In this document: piece after piece, positions 1 through 8,649 of the stretch | Layout of the letters: each line of letters begins with the position of its first letter | How positions within the stretch are numbered: position 1 is the first letter of the stretch | NCBI GenBank assembly: GCA_004802705.1 | Contig: SGPL01000487.1 | Coordinates: forward strand, 4,141-24,857 | DNA length: 20,717 nucleotides | Direction: 5' to 3' | From: Bondarzewia mesenterica | Taxonomy: Eukaryota > Basidiomycota > Agaricomycetes > Russulales > Bondarzewiaceae | Program-made: the position numbers and the translations under genes | Notes under the pieces: model-generated | Database searches by the model: none | What the model was told of the DNA's origin: nothing | The model's input: the letters and a program-made list of their open reading frames with translations, nothing else

Positions 1-29
1 GNNANANANGTGNTNGTGAGGTNNNNAGN

Positions 30-607
30 TGTCATGAACGGCCTGGCTTACATGAGCAGGCGTTTATTTTATTAACTTACNTGAATCTGCTAACTTACTT
101 AGCGGACTGCGACTNGCGCCGCAACGNGCACAGANCTGATATAGGNGCCCTGACGNGCNTATCTTTATCTTATCTNTNAGACCAGCNGATCACGTGACCA
201 TAGATGCACCNAGACCCCGGACCNGTCTGGGCCCTGACCCANAAGAACCCCGCTGGTTCTTTNCATNTGATATACTTATCCACCAATGGCCTTTCTAGCG
301 CGAACCACTGACACATGCCATTNTTGATGACCTGCCCTATAGCGCTTTACTATATATACAGGGCTCTGATGTACTTAGATCTTTAGCTTGATCTCCTAAA
401 ACCTAGCNTANCAACTAGGGTACTAGACCACCTGAACCCTTGGAATATACTTNNTTCTTAACCAGAACCCTTGATAGACTAAGACGACTGGACCACCTGG
501 GCTAGACGCCTGGGTGGTCCNACCCAGATNGACCTTAAGCACCAGGCAACNGCATANGCGAGCTACCCATTAGGTCTNCGCGTCCCTGCCCAAGCATGGT
601 CTTAACA
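30..607 (+). mobile_element. LTR-like sequence of a Ty1/copia element (5' LTR)
   Basis: The segment begins tgtcatgaac and ends gtcttaaca, giving TG...CA ends with a short imperfect inverted repeat (TGTcAtGA against TGTtAaGA on the other strand), as expected for a retrotransposon LTR. It lies immediately upstream of a copia-type leader and gag remnant in the same orientation, and its length (about 578 bp) is normal for a fungal LTR. A TATA-like run sits in its middle. It is full of N calls, so exact ends and any target duplication cannot be read, and no second LTR exists in the window to compare. Unlike the gag body it still contains many CpG dinucleotides. The boundary call is inference from position and end motifs. 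Confidence 0.55.
351..358 (+). promoter_or_regulatory. TATA-like box inside the LTR
   Basis: The run tatatata follows a GC-richer segment (cctgccctatagcgctttac) and precedes a short pyrimidine-mixed stretch where U3/R initiation would be expected in an LTR. Its position within the LTR fits a promoter driving the element towards gag, but no initiator or poly(A) signal can be assigned with certainty. Confidence 0.35.
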
Positions 608-1080
608 TNANAGTNANGCTTCNANAANNTGAGNGAANGACGCAAAAATGGAGGATGACTGAATAGTTTGAGTGAGAGTAGATACTCTGACAAGTAGTAG
701 TGTAAATTTCTCTCCTCATTTTCTTTCTTTTCCCCTCAGTTCTTTTGTATGAGACTGAGGTTAGTTACTTACTTTATTTGCTTATTTTTTCATTCACTAA
801 TATTACTTGTAAAATTATCTCTTTTATTTCTACTCTATAGATTCAGCTTTTCTCAATAATAGCCTTAGTTTTCTTGTACAAGACTGAGAATTATCTCTTT
901 CATTTCTACTCTACAGTGAGCAAGCGTCAGCTGGTACTTTCAACAGATTATGCAACTTAATATCTTGTAAAGCATCAGTAGAGCACAACACACTCACTAT
1001 AGTAGAAGAAGAACTCACTCAATATTTGCAACATATTTATACTACCAATAGTGATGCTGTCAGCACTACCTCTCAGTTAG
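608..1080 (+). other. Copia leader region with an internal duplication
   Basis: This is the stretch between the putative LTR end and the first recognisable gag residues. A primer-binding site should start near 608, but N calls prevent identifying the tRNA. The region is pyrimidine-rich and carries two related blocks: cctcag...gagactgag (734-759) followed by attatctcttttatttctac... (814-840), and ccttag...agactgag (863-888) followed by attatctctttcatttctac... (890-916). The second block ends in a 3'-splice-like ctctacag. The N-terminal gag codons probably start here, but no unbroken ATG frame is visible. Confidence 0.4.
734..916 (+). repeat. Imperfect direct duplication in the copia leader
   Basis: Two copies of the composite motif (c/t)tcagttcttttgta.gagactgag plus attatctctttyatttctactctayag are arranged head to tail. 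The 27-base second part differs at only two positions between 814-840 and 890-916, both C/T transitions. The first copy has extra AT-rich sequence between the two halves. Confidence 0.6.
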
Positions 1081-2725
1081 GCACCTACCACTATCACAGC
1101 CACTACCCCTCAACTGCTCATCAAGGCGTCAAACTGCCTATATGATATAATGCCCCTTGAGGACAACAAAAACAACTTCTTGTCCTAAAAATTCTACACC
1201 TAGAAAGTGCTAGAAATCTAGAGACTCTAGAGCATGGTGGATAAAAGCACAGAGGTACCTGACTAAAAGTTGAGTTGGTACGCTGAGTGGCAAGTGAAGG
1301 ATAAAAAAAGTGAATGCCTAGATCATGCTCACTTTAAAGGATGACTTGTTCAACATGATCATATATATTATGATGGCATGCAAGGCCTGAGAGTTCCTGC
1401 ACACTCACTATGAAGGCAAAAAGGAGCAGAAAGTTGTGTACCTCATCAGTGAGCTGTTTTATAGCATATTGATGGATGACTCATCTCTTAAACTATAGAT
1501 TAATATGATGCAGTGAGTCTCTTACATGCTATACTTCCTCAGCTATAAACTAAAAAACAAGCTCATAGCTATCACTATCATTCTATCCCTTCCTTTATCC
1601 TATGATACTCTTCGCACTATCCTTGCCTCCTAAACTGAAACCCTCACCCTTGAGATGGTGATGTTTCAAGTGCTCCAAGAGGAGCAATGTTATTATGAGT
1701 TGATGTAAATCTCTGCATTTATAGCTTGAACTTTTAACTTTTAACTTAATGAATTGAAGTTTTCAGTATCATCTGTAAATAGCAGGAAGTTTAACAAGTT
1801 GAAAGATAAGAAAACAAAGCCTTATTATAAATAATGCTGATTCACTGGGCACACGAGGAAAGAATGCCAAAAATATGTGGCCAAGCTTGCCACTGAGAAA
1901 AAAGGAGAGAAGTCAGGAGTTAGTGATAAAAGGGCTAAGCTAGCCTGAGATAGTGATGATGAATTTATTAGGTTGTTCATGGCCTAGGAAGAGCTGTTGA
2001 AGTGCAGTGACTTAGTAAACCACTGAGTTATTAATTCTAGTGTGACCTGATCAATGAGTTTCAAATAAAACTAGTTTAGCACTTACTGAGAGCTCGAGAT
2101 ATCATGTAAGGTATGGCTCAATGATAATTTCTACATTATATCCACTAGAGTCAGACAAATCCTCACTAAAATGTGTGTAAATGATCACTAGAGCCATGTC
2201 TTACTCTAGGATGTTCTGCATGTCCCTGATCTCTACAAAAATCTACTCTCAGTTTCTTAGCTTGCACAATAATGTGCATATATTCAATTCATCAATAATA
2301 AGTGTAAAATTCTTATCTAGAATGGAGTACTCACCTATGAAGGGTACTGAGAAGATAACCTATATATTATCAAGTGCAGGACTATCACTTCAGAAGCCAC
2401 CTATCTCACTCATATAACAGCATTATAGGATGATCCATCATCAGATGATGATTCTAAGCCCATCAGCTTAGCTATGATCACATGCACCAAAGTGATGAAT
2501 GCTGATGCGCAAACTTAGCATCATTGACTAGGGCACATCCTTGTCAAATTTGTCCTTCAAATGATAAAAAAGAGGATGATAAAAGGGATGTTAATAGTGG
2601 GCGAGACTCACCAGATTAGTGTCTACAAGCCTTGTCTCATGGGCAAGTAGACTCACAAATTCATCATCAAAGAGGCTAAAGTTCGTGCAATGCGACCCCT
2701 CTAATGTGTGTATTCACATCAAGAA
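1081..2725 (+). pseudogene. Ty1/copia gag-pol remnant: gag, zinc knuckle, protease, GAG-pre-integrase; truncated
   Basis: Frame-by-frame reading gives copia landmarks in the correct order. Gag is recognisable from KASNCLYDIMPLEDNKNNF (about 1126-1185), through YEGKKEQKVVYLISELF (about 1410-1460) and LSLPLSYDTLRTILAS (about 1580-1632), to VLQEEQ near 1685. A CCHC knuckle follows at 1820-1867: the GHTRKEC half is intact but the upstream half has two stops. A damaged protease active site reads NSSVT where D-S/T-G-A/C-T is expected (about 2030-2047). DVLHVPDLYKNLLSVS (from 2210) and LGHILVKFVLQMIKK with KPCLMGKQTHK (2522-2660) mark the GAG-pre-integrase domain. Similarity ends by about 2725, so integrase core, RT and RNase H are missing. 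Many in-frame stops and at least one frameshift (near 1300-1330) make it non-functional. Several stops are what CAG/CAA/CGA or TGG would become by C-to-T or G-to-A transition. The match to fungal copia gag is from family knowledge; no search was run. Confidence 0.85.
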
Positions 2726-2735
2726 AAATACAACC

Positions 2736-3003
2736 TGTAAATAACATGTAATAATAACTTATAAAAGCTAATGTTAAAATCACTGTTATTAGTTATCCCT
2801 TCTTAATAACTAATGAGTTATTACTTGATAATTCATTGCTAATAAAGCATAGCTTTAATATTAATATAATATTAAAATTAATTTTTACTTTTTTTACTTT
2901 TTTTATTTTTACCATCTGTCAGGTTTGAACCTAAAGCCCTTTGCATTCCACTTTTCTAATAGATCTTACTTACTCTTTTAACCACTAAATTATTCCATCT
3001 TAT
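2736..3003 (-). mobile_element. SINE-like repeat, copy A (tRNA-like head on minus strand)
   Basis: Read on the minus strand, the segment begins with a tRNA-like head: an A-box-like tttagtggttaaaagagt, about 56 bases further on a B-box-like ggttcaaacct (one mismatch to GGTTCRANYCC), then an AT-rich body and tail. The same arrangement recurs in the same orientation at 14922-15232, with matching blocks such as ctaaagcc near the B box and ctttttac and taataactt further on, so this is a dispersed repeat. It starts within about 10 bases of the point where copia homology stops, which suggests insertion or a rearrangement at that point; copia does not resume on the other side. A polymerase III-transcribed SINE is the best explanation. 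A decayed tRNA gene or an unrelated AT-rich repeat are alternatives. Confidence 0.45.
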
Positions 3004-3574
3004 AATTTATACCTTATATATCTTTCTTTATAGAGCTCAAACTGACTGATACATTTTTTTATATCTACTTATTATCACTATCAATGACTACTGTTATTTC
3101 TCATACATTAACCATATACATGTAATATATCATCAGAAAGCTATTAATGAGAAGAGTTCAGATTTGATATNTTTAATTAAAAACTACTTTGATTTAACCA
3201 ATAAATGCAAAAACTTCATCAAATGCTATATGTGGTAAAAAATTGCTTTTTATAACAGTTGATTAGCTGTAAAAAAAAAATTTGTGTATTGCTCAATATT
3301 ATTTTACATCATTGGCTTTACACTTTAACATGATGTAAAAAAAAAAGTCTAGATATTATAAAAAATAACATAATAATAGAGAAGAACAATTCAAGAGATC
3401 CATAAAAAAGAAAATATAATAATGCTAAACTTAAGAGGCCAGCAAAACATGCAAAAAATAATGTGATAAAAGTGTGATGCTCAATTAGTGATATTAAATT
3501 ATAATTAAATTATTAAAGGCAAGATTCATCTCTAATGGAATAAGAATATTTAATGCATTATTAAATAATATTAC
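3004..3574. other. AT-rich intergenic stretch, no gene seen
   Basis: The segment is rich in A and T runs, including two A-runs of about 10 near 3275 and 3340, and has one N near 3171. No reading frame of useful length, RNA gene or repeat end is visible before the MITE. Confidence 0.6.
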
Positions 3575-3576
3575 TA

Positions 3577-3956
3577 CTGTAGGTTTACGACCTTAGCGGA
3601 TGGGGGTGTGATCCCGGACAGGATGACTTAGATCTAGATGGGACAATGGGACCCTAGTGAAGACATGGGTTGGGACTCTGATACATACACTGGTGACGAG
3701 TGGGATGAGTCGTAGGGGGTGTAATTCATTATGAAAACTTAGAAATACGTGTTATGATTACATTATATCTTCCTTAGACTCCGAACTCTTATGAAAAGCA
3801 CTGCAGGCTCAAAAAAAAAAAGATTTTATTAGGGCGTCTATGGCCTTGATATGTCCCATCCAGACAGAACCTCTGTGACTGCAGACAAGCCGAAAAATAG
3901 TGGACAGATGACCCCCTGTGGACAGCAGACTATCCACTAAGGTCGTAAACCTACAG
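3577..3956. mobile_element. 380-bp MITE with 24-bp terminal inverted repeats and TA target duplication
   Basis: The left end ctgtaggtttacgaccttag (3577-3596) is matched exactly as its reverse complement at 3937-3956. The match continues to 24 bp with one C/T difference, at a CpG. Both ends are flanked by TA (3575-3576 and 3957-3958), the target duplication typical of Tc1/mariner/pogo-type elements. The interior is CpG-containing and GC-richer than its surroundings, with about ten CpGs in 380 bp. Near the left end a short frame (3638-3715) ends in an acidic tail (SDTYTGDEWDES then TAG). It could be the last codons of the parent transposase, so the element may be an internal-deletion derivative. 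It contains an A-run of 11 and no transposase core. The intact termini suggest a comparatively recent insertion. Confidence 0.88.
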
Positions 3957-3978
3957 TATATGAGATTAAATAAAAAGT

Positions 3979-4711
3979 ATCATTCTTTCACACACTATGT
4001 GCATCCTTTTCTTTCTTGTATTTCCTCTTTCTTAGTCTATTTTTTACTCTAAATAATTACCTTTTATTTTCTCTTTTTTAGACTTGCTGATCAATCTTTC
4101 ATTCTCTAGCAACACTCCTTAAAAATTAACTTCCCTTTATACTTCTTAAAGTTATGTTTAAAAAAAGTAAACTTATTTTAAAAAAAAAAAATTTTTAGAA
4201 TTAAAATACTATAAGAAGGAATCAGTTCAAAAATTACAAAACTACAAAATTAAACAGAGGCATCTTGGTGCACAAGCTAACAGTCAAAGACATTCACATT
4301 GATCTATTTTTATTATCTCTAGCACATATATCGAGTAATTTACAGTATTATTACTAAAAAAAAAAATTTTAAAATAAAAACACATATAAGACCTCATATT
4401 AGCAACACCTCGACTTTAACTCTAGATCATACTTAAAAATGCAATAAAAAGACAGAGTTGAGATGAAAGCTATAATGAATAGAAAGATAGACAAGAAAGT
4501 AGGAAAAAAAAAAGCACAGCTATAAGAATAATGATGAAGTTAAAAAGAGTAAGAAAAAAAAGATTAGACAAGGATTAGGCCTATGTGGTGTACAAGAGAG
4601 AAGAAATAATAGCATATAAAAATATCAAAATATAAATAAATAAAGTCAGATTGATAATTATTTTAAGTCAAGTAATTACTATCAGCTAAAAATAGAGTTA
4701 ATAAAGTATAG
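3979..4711. other. AT-rich stretch without a supportable gene
   Basis: Pyrimidine-rich on the plus strand to about 4150, then purine-rich with several A-runs. One plus-strand frame is open for about 50 codons around 4211-4360 without an upstream start, which is not unusual at this composition. No homology was recognised. Confidence 0.55.
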
Positions 4712-4763
4712 GATAGCAGACTCATCTTTTGGTAATAATGAAACATTGAGCTATCAGAGGACA

Positions 4764-5102
4764 TCAGTTAAAACATATAATGAGATGCAAGATATCACAT
4801 GTATGGTTAGCAAGTGATATCAGAGTTTTAACATCTAAAGATAAAATAAATTCTAATATCGCCTCATCAATAGACGTCAGTAATAAATTTTTATTTTTAA
4901 ATATCACTAATTTTGCCAATGAGGTTAAATTATCATTGTTTAACATGTTTACAATAAAATTGTATGCATATTCCTTTGTACCGTCTGTAAATAGGTCAGA
5001 AACAACAGTAGAGTCAGCAAAAAAAATAGCTAAAGTATAAAGCAATGATAAATTTGATAAAATGATGTTTTTATTATGCATAAACTCAGTATCATATTGC
5101 AT
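4764..5102 (-). CDS. Unrecognised 112-codon ORF, possible gene remnant
   Basis: An uninterrupted minus-strand frame, long for this AT content, starts with ATG at 5102; a second ATG lies seven codons in. The predicted product is helical-looking and balanced: a hydrophobic start (LSLLYTLAIFFAD), then TDGTKEYAYNFIVNMLNNDN and TSIDEAILEFILSLDVKTL. No family was recognised. The plus strand of the same interval is also open (4780-5040, with one stop further upstream to about 4712), so the coding strand is uncertain. No promoter or neighbour in an obvious operon or transcription unit supports it. It may be real, the end of a decayed gene, or chance. Confidence 0.3.
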   Translation of the reverse strand: MQYDTEFMHNKNIILSNLSLLYTLAIFFADSTVVSDLFTDGTKEYAYNFIVNMLNNDNLTSLAKLVIFKNKNLLLTSIDEAILEFILSLDVKTLISLANHTCDILHLIICFN

Positions 5103-5106
5103 ATTG

Positions 5107-6110
5107 ATACACTCGCGATGACTCTAGGGGAGAAACAACACCCCAAAAGACACCACAGGTGATGTGCAAGAGGGTGAGTCAAGTAGATGTCTGCTATGAA
5201 GACACGGGTGTGTGAGTAGATGGGTACGAAGGATGAATCAGAGCGTGCGATCAATTGCGATATTGGAGTGATGTTCCGATGAAGGTGCAAAGTCGGTGCA
5301 ATATTTGGGTCAAAGGTCTGAGATATTATAGAACGGGAGGATGGATAAGATATAGAGATAAAGCATGGTGTTTAAAGGTAGAGGAGCAAAGTTGAAGGTC
5401 GCAGCAACAGTAGATCGCAGCAAAAGCAAAGTCAAAGTTACAAGATCACAGGTCACAGTCGCAGTTCACACAGGTGAAATAAGGTCTGAAGTCCGTAGAC
5501 TGATCTGATATTTTGCAGAGACATATCGTAGCTTATATACTGAGTGGGGAGCAGAGAAGGGAGAGTGAAAGATATAGTGAACATCGTACGATGAGGGTAG
5601 AAAATGAGCGAACAAGGGTGAAGTCGGAGCAGGAAGAATAAAAGGAAAAATAGAAACAGGCAGATTCAGCGACCAGTAATCTAGCATCAGTGCGAAGGGA
5701 AGCGAAAGCATGTGAGATCGAAAGGTAAAAAAGTAATCTGGTGAACCCGATAGGCACCCTGCGAAGTCTCTTAAAAATAACATGTGATAAATGATGGAAC
5801 GGAGGAGCATATGCTCTGAGCGATATTAGATCGGAATGGGATGCAGGCGATGTCACAGATGGTCGGCCGATGATACCAAAAACTGTCGAGCCGAACAGAT
5901 GAGCTTGAGTGCTGCTCAGCATCGTCAATCGTAGAAGTCCGACACGTAGAGAAGGTCCAGAGCATCGATGAAGAATGGTCTCATGATCAGAGGTCGAAGC
6001 AGGCAAGCTGAGAAGAGATCACAAAAGATCGCAGAAGATCACAAAAGGATGAGAATGAGAGAGTCTTGGGATCTGAAACAAAGGGACAAAAATAGTAGTC
6101 TCCAAGGTTA
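5107..6110. other. CpG-retaining island between CpG-depleted repeats
   Basis: By eye there are about 40 CpG dinucleotides in roughly 960 bases here, against about six in each neighbouring kilobase. The plus strand is strongly purine-rich. Short direct repeats of agatcacaaa/agatcgcaga occur near 6016-6048. The compositional step at about 5107 is sharp. The island may be a younger insertion, a segment protected from the mutational process, or the remains of a gene. No terminal repeats were found at its edges. Confidence 0.6.
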
Positions 6111-6438
6111 GGGAGCAGGGGTGCTCATCAACGTATTTAGCATCATCTTGTGCATCTTTATTTTCTTTTTATATAATCTTATTATTATCCTATATAACCT
6201 CATTTTATGCAACCTTATTGCTATCTAGCAAAGTATCATCCTGCACAACTTTAATATCATTCTACTTATATATAGCTTCACCTCATGCATTCTTATTTTT
6301 ATCTTGTGGATATATAGCATCATACTGTGCAACCTTATTTTGTGCATTTTTATTATTGTTTTATATAGCATTATCCTGTGTAACCTCAATATTATCTTCA
6401 GTTTTTGCAGCATTATTTTGTGTAGCATTATAAGGCTT
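5533..6438 (-). pseudogene. Candidate decayed gene with N-terminal 7-residue N/D/Q-rich repeats
   Basis: One minus-strand frame runs from about 6438 to a stop at 5533 with only about seven stops in some 300 codons; roughly 17 would be expected by chance. The last 157 or more codons, from about 6020, are uninterrupted. The first third is an acidic, N/Q-rich repeat with a seven-residue period (for example AQYDAIY, VQDDTLL, AQDDAKY). The rest is rich in Ser, Leu, Phe and His (SLRAYAPPFHHLSHVIFK), which could equally be the antisense shadow of a charged plus-strand protein. The exact-register plus frame contains CRRCHRW...DTKNC, faintly like a zinc knuckle. Six of the stops are in the repeat part and all are one transition from Gln or Arg codons, but that is weak evidence. 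No family was recognised. Confidence 0.33.
6123..6438 (-). repeat. Degenerate 21-bp tandem repeat encoding heptads
   Basis: On the plus strand the motif tgtgcaaccttattttgtgca recurs in many degenerate versions with a period of about 21 bp, with some 18-bp steps. On the minus strand it translates as variants of x-Q-D/N-D/K-A/I-x-x. All frames show the periodicity, so it is a minisatellite whatever its coding status. Confidence 0.6.
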
Positions 6439-6547
6439 TTTCTTTTAGTATAGAATAAAAACATCTCTTGTGCTGCTTGAAATTTAAGGTATATGATATA
6501 ATAGTTACAATATCTGAAACATTAGCTGAACAGATAATGAGTGATTA

Positions 6548-7090
6548 TCTCTTCTCAAGTGAGGAGCCTATTTAGTACCTTTATACCAACTTAGACAGAC
6601 CAGCTAAAGCTGCTTTTTGCCTAATGCTACTGATCAGCTGAGCTTAGCCGATGGCCATGGAGCTCCGTTATAGATGGTTCAGCCATTAATATTATTTACT
6701 GTCTCTGATGGTTCAGTCGAGTGCCCTCTGAGTAAGCATATGGGCCTTGCTTGCTCACTGTTTATCATCTCTGATGGGTCGGCTGAGTATTAGCTAAGTA
6801 GGCATATAGGCCTTGCCTACTCACTGTTTACTATATCTGATGGTTTGGCTAAGATTCTTGGGGGAGATAATGGGATCAGGCTTGCTCATTGTTCATCATA
6901 TTTGACAGTTCACTCAAGCACCTTCTGGGCAGACATATAGGCCTTGCCTACTCATTATTCACTATTTTTAACAAGTCAGTCAAGCATGTAAAAAGTGTTT
7001 TGCTTGCCCATTGTTCATCATATCTAATAGTTCAGTTGAAATTGTCGGGAAAGGTAATGGGATCTAGCTTGCTCACCATTGTCATGCTCT
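6548..7090 (+). repeat. Left long inverted repeat, built of imperfect units
   Basis: The arm repeatedly uses a core like cttgctcactgttcaccat followed by ctctgatggttcagctgag. The cores are separated by either an attctyggggaagataatgggrtcggg spacer or a tgccctctgagtaggcatatgggcctt spacer. Five to six units are visible. It pairs with 10625-11113, including the AEHVKSVLLAHCS/VKHVKSVLLAHCS peptide-level match between the two arms, which is a useful marker but not a protein. Confidence 0.85.
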
Positions 7091-7324
7091 AGAATTGTTT
7101 GGAACTCTAATGTCATCTTGATGTGTACTCATGCCATTGCTTAAACAAAGAGCTTAGGCCTTAAGCAGACAACTAGAGACTATCTAGAATTTTCACACAA
7201 ATTTCAGATGCATGAGCAGGAGTTTTCCGAAGGATCATTTGATACTCAGAATCATTAGGTGAAGCTGAGATCAAAGCTGATAAGATCAGAATCACTTAGA
7301 AGCATGAAGTAATAAAGGCATACA

Positions 7325-7843
7325 ATGAACACATGCAAGAACATGTGTTGTATAGCTCAACCACAATCACTATCCATCATGTTGACACCTCCATCTTCTA
7401 AGCCTTTTCTCTCCATTAGTTATCTCCTATCATATGCTCCTTCATCTTCTGAGATCTTGAATTCAGCACGTTCTAACTTCACTCTGGCCAAATCAAGCAC
7501 AACTTCTCATTGGTCCATTGATGAACCATATGTGATTCATCTCTCCTCATTATTCCTCCCTTCCCTAATGCATCGACCACTTTTATTGCTCGAGCTTATG
7601 AATTACATCATGCTTACTTGGTATTTGTCAGACTTTCACTCCATCATATTCTTATTCACCATGATCGCTCTTCTTATTGCTCCATTATCTACGTGCGAAT
7701 TATTCCTGATCAGTGAGCTACTATTCTGTGACTTGCACTTCAGCATCTTCCTCGTTTATCATAATTCTAGTCCCGAGTTGTTGTGGATAAAAGTGAAAAG
7801 TTTGCTAATAGGTGGATGGATAGAGAGGGTGGTATGGCAGTAG
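7325..7843 (+). other. 172-codon open frame inside the long-TIR element, coding strand doubtful
   Basis: The plus-strand frame is uninterrupted for 172 codons, rare by chance here, but its product is rich in Ser, Leu, Ile and His and poor in charge, like an antisense shadow. The opposite strand in exact register carries a charged, protein-like sequence with a few stops, e.g. LDLARVKLERAEFKISEDEG (about 7440-7497) and AIRRAIMVNKNMMERK-like text near 7640-7680. A decayed minus-strand gene with a coiled-coil-like end is therefore as likely as the plus ORF. No family was recognised on either strand. Confidence 0.3.
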
Positions 7844-8268
7844 ATTCCTGCTTAGTGGTATGCAGTCTGACAGTTTTTTTGTCACAGATGATCCTCGCAG
7901 ATTTTCATTATCAGCTAGATGTAGAGGGAACTGAAGAAGATGCTGGAGAGAGAGGCAAAAAAAAGCAGACTCAGAGTAGGAAAGATCAGATTCAGTGAGT
8001 TACCATTTGTCTTATTGATCTCTAGGCAATAGCCATAGACACATTAGATTTGCAAGCATTGAATCAGCAAAAATGAGTTCGGCATGCATGCATGGACCCG
8101 TATGCTCATCGCCTTCATCATCATTAATCTCAAAAGCCTTGTTAGACTTATGTCACTCATCTTCCTTATTGTTGTGATCATCCACATTTCACATCTTATT
8201 TATCACTCCCTGCTCCTCTATTTGCATTTTTAAACATCAGTTCTACCTCCTTGATATGCTGCACCCTA
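7844..8268 (-). other. Element interior with a possible minus-strand coding trace
   Basis: A minus-strand frame reads NKAFEINDDEGDEHTGPCMH and then AELIFADSMLANLMC (about 8025-8145), continuing with few stops to about 7790. A short plus-strand ORF (7783-7998) overlaps it. Neither resembles a known domain, and stop density does not separate the strands, so this is recorded only as a trace of possible coding sequence. Confidence 0.2.
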
Positions 8269-8285
8269 TTTTTTTTTTTTTTTTT
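8269..8285 (+). repeat. T17 homopolymer
   Basis: Seventeen consecutive T residues, the longest homopolymer in the window, lie inside the long-TIR element. It could be a retrotransposed poly(A) tail in reverse orientation, but no element is recognisable beside it. Confidence 0.8.
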
Positions 8286-8649
8286 AAATCACCATGTGTA
8301 TAACCCCCTCCTCTTATAAGAAGCCAAAGATAAAATCCCACACACCATTCGTTGTTCTGCTGTTTTAGTTACACTCCTTACTCAACTTCCTCCCCCTCTT
8401 ATTTTTAGCTCATTATTTAAATTTCTCTTTGAGTATGGCTTTGCGCTCTTTTATTTCTTTTGTTTCTTTATGCTATCAAGTGCTTCTGACTTTTCTTATT
8501 TATATACACAGATAAGACTGGCAGATGACATGTGGAACTATTTTACTTATATTTATACACTTATTCTCCACTTTCTCTTATTTTCTTTTTGTTTTGATAT
8601 GGTCTGCTGCAGTTCTACATGGGACTTATATATCTGATAACCCTAGTCT

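Noticed and set aside
2181..2417. 78-codon plus-strand ORF
   Set aside because: It overlaps the copia protease to pre-integrase region in the wrong frame; the family motif DVLHVPDLYKNLLSVS is in another frame.
2915..3003. Functional tRNA gene on the minus strand
   Set aside because: A/B-box-like sequences are present, but no cloverleaf with paired acceptor and anticodon stems could be drawn, and the unit recurs as a dispersed repeat.
5840..5910. CRRCHRW...DTKNC as a CCHC zinc knuckle
   Set aside because: The spacing is one residue too long and the histidine is lacking; the frame has many stops. Kept only as a remark.
5107..6060. Plus-strand frame as a long decayed gene with all stops from Gln/Arg codons
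   Set aside because: It has about 16 stops in some 318 codons, equal to chance. Any stop can be explained as a mutated Gln or Arg codon, so this is not evidence.
6218..6464. Overlapping plus and minus ORFs rich in Leu, Ile, Met
   Set aside because: Frames of the 21-bp tandem repeat; the acidic minus-strand register is the more plausible original one.
6889..7092. ORF resembling the minus-strand ORF at 10639-10833
   Set aside because: Both are translations of the left and right inverted arms; the period of the array explains them.
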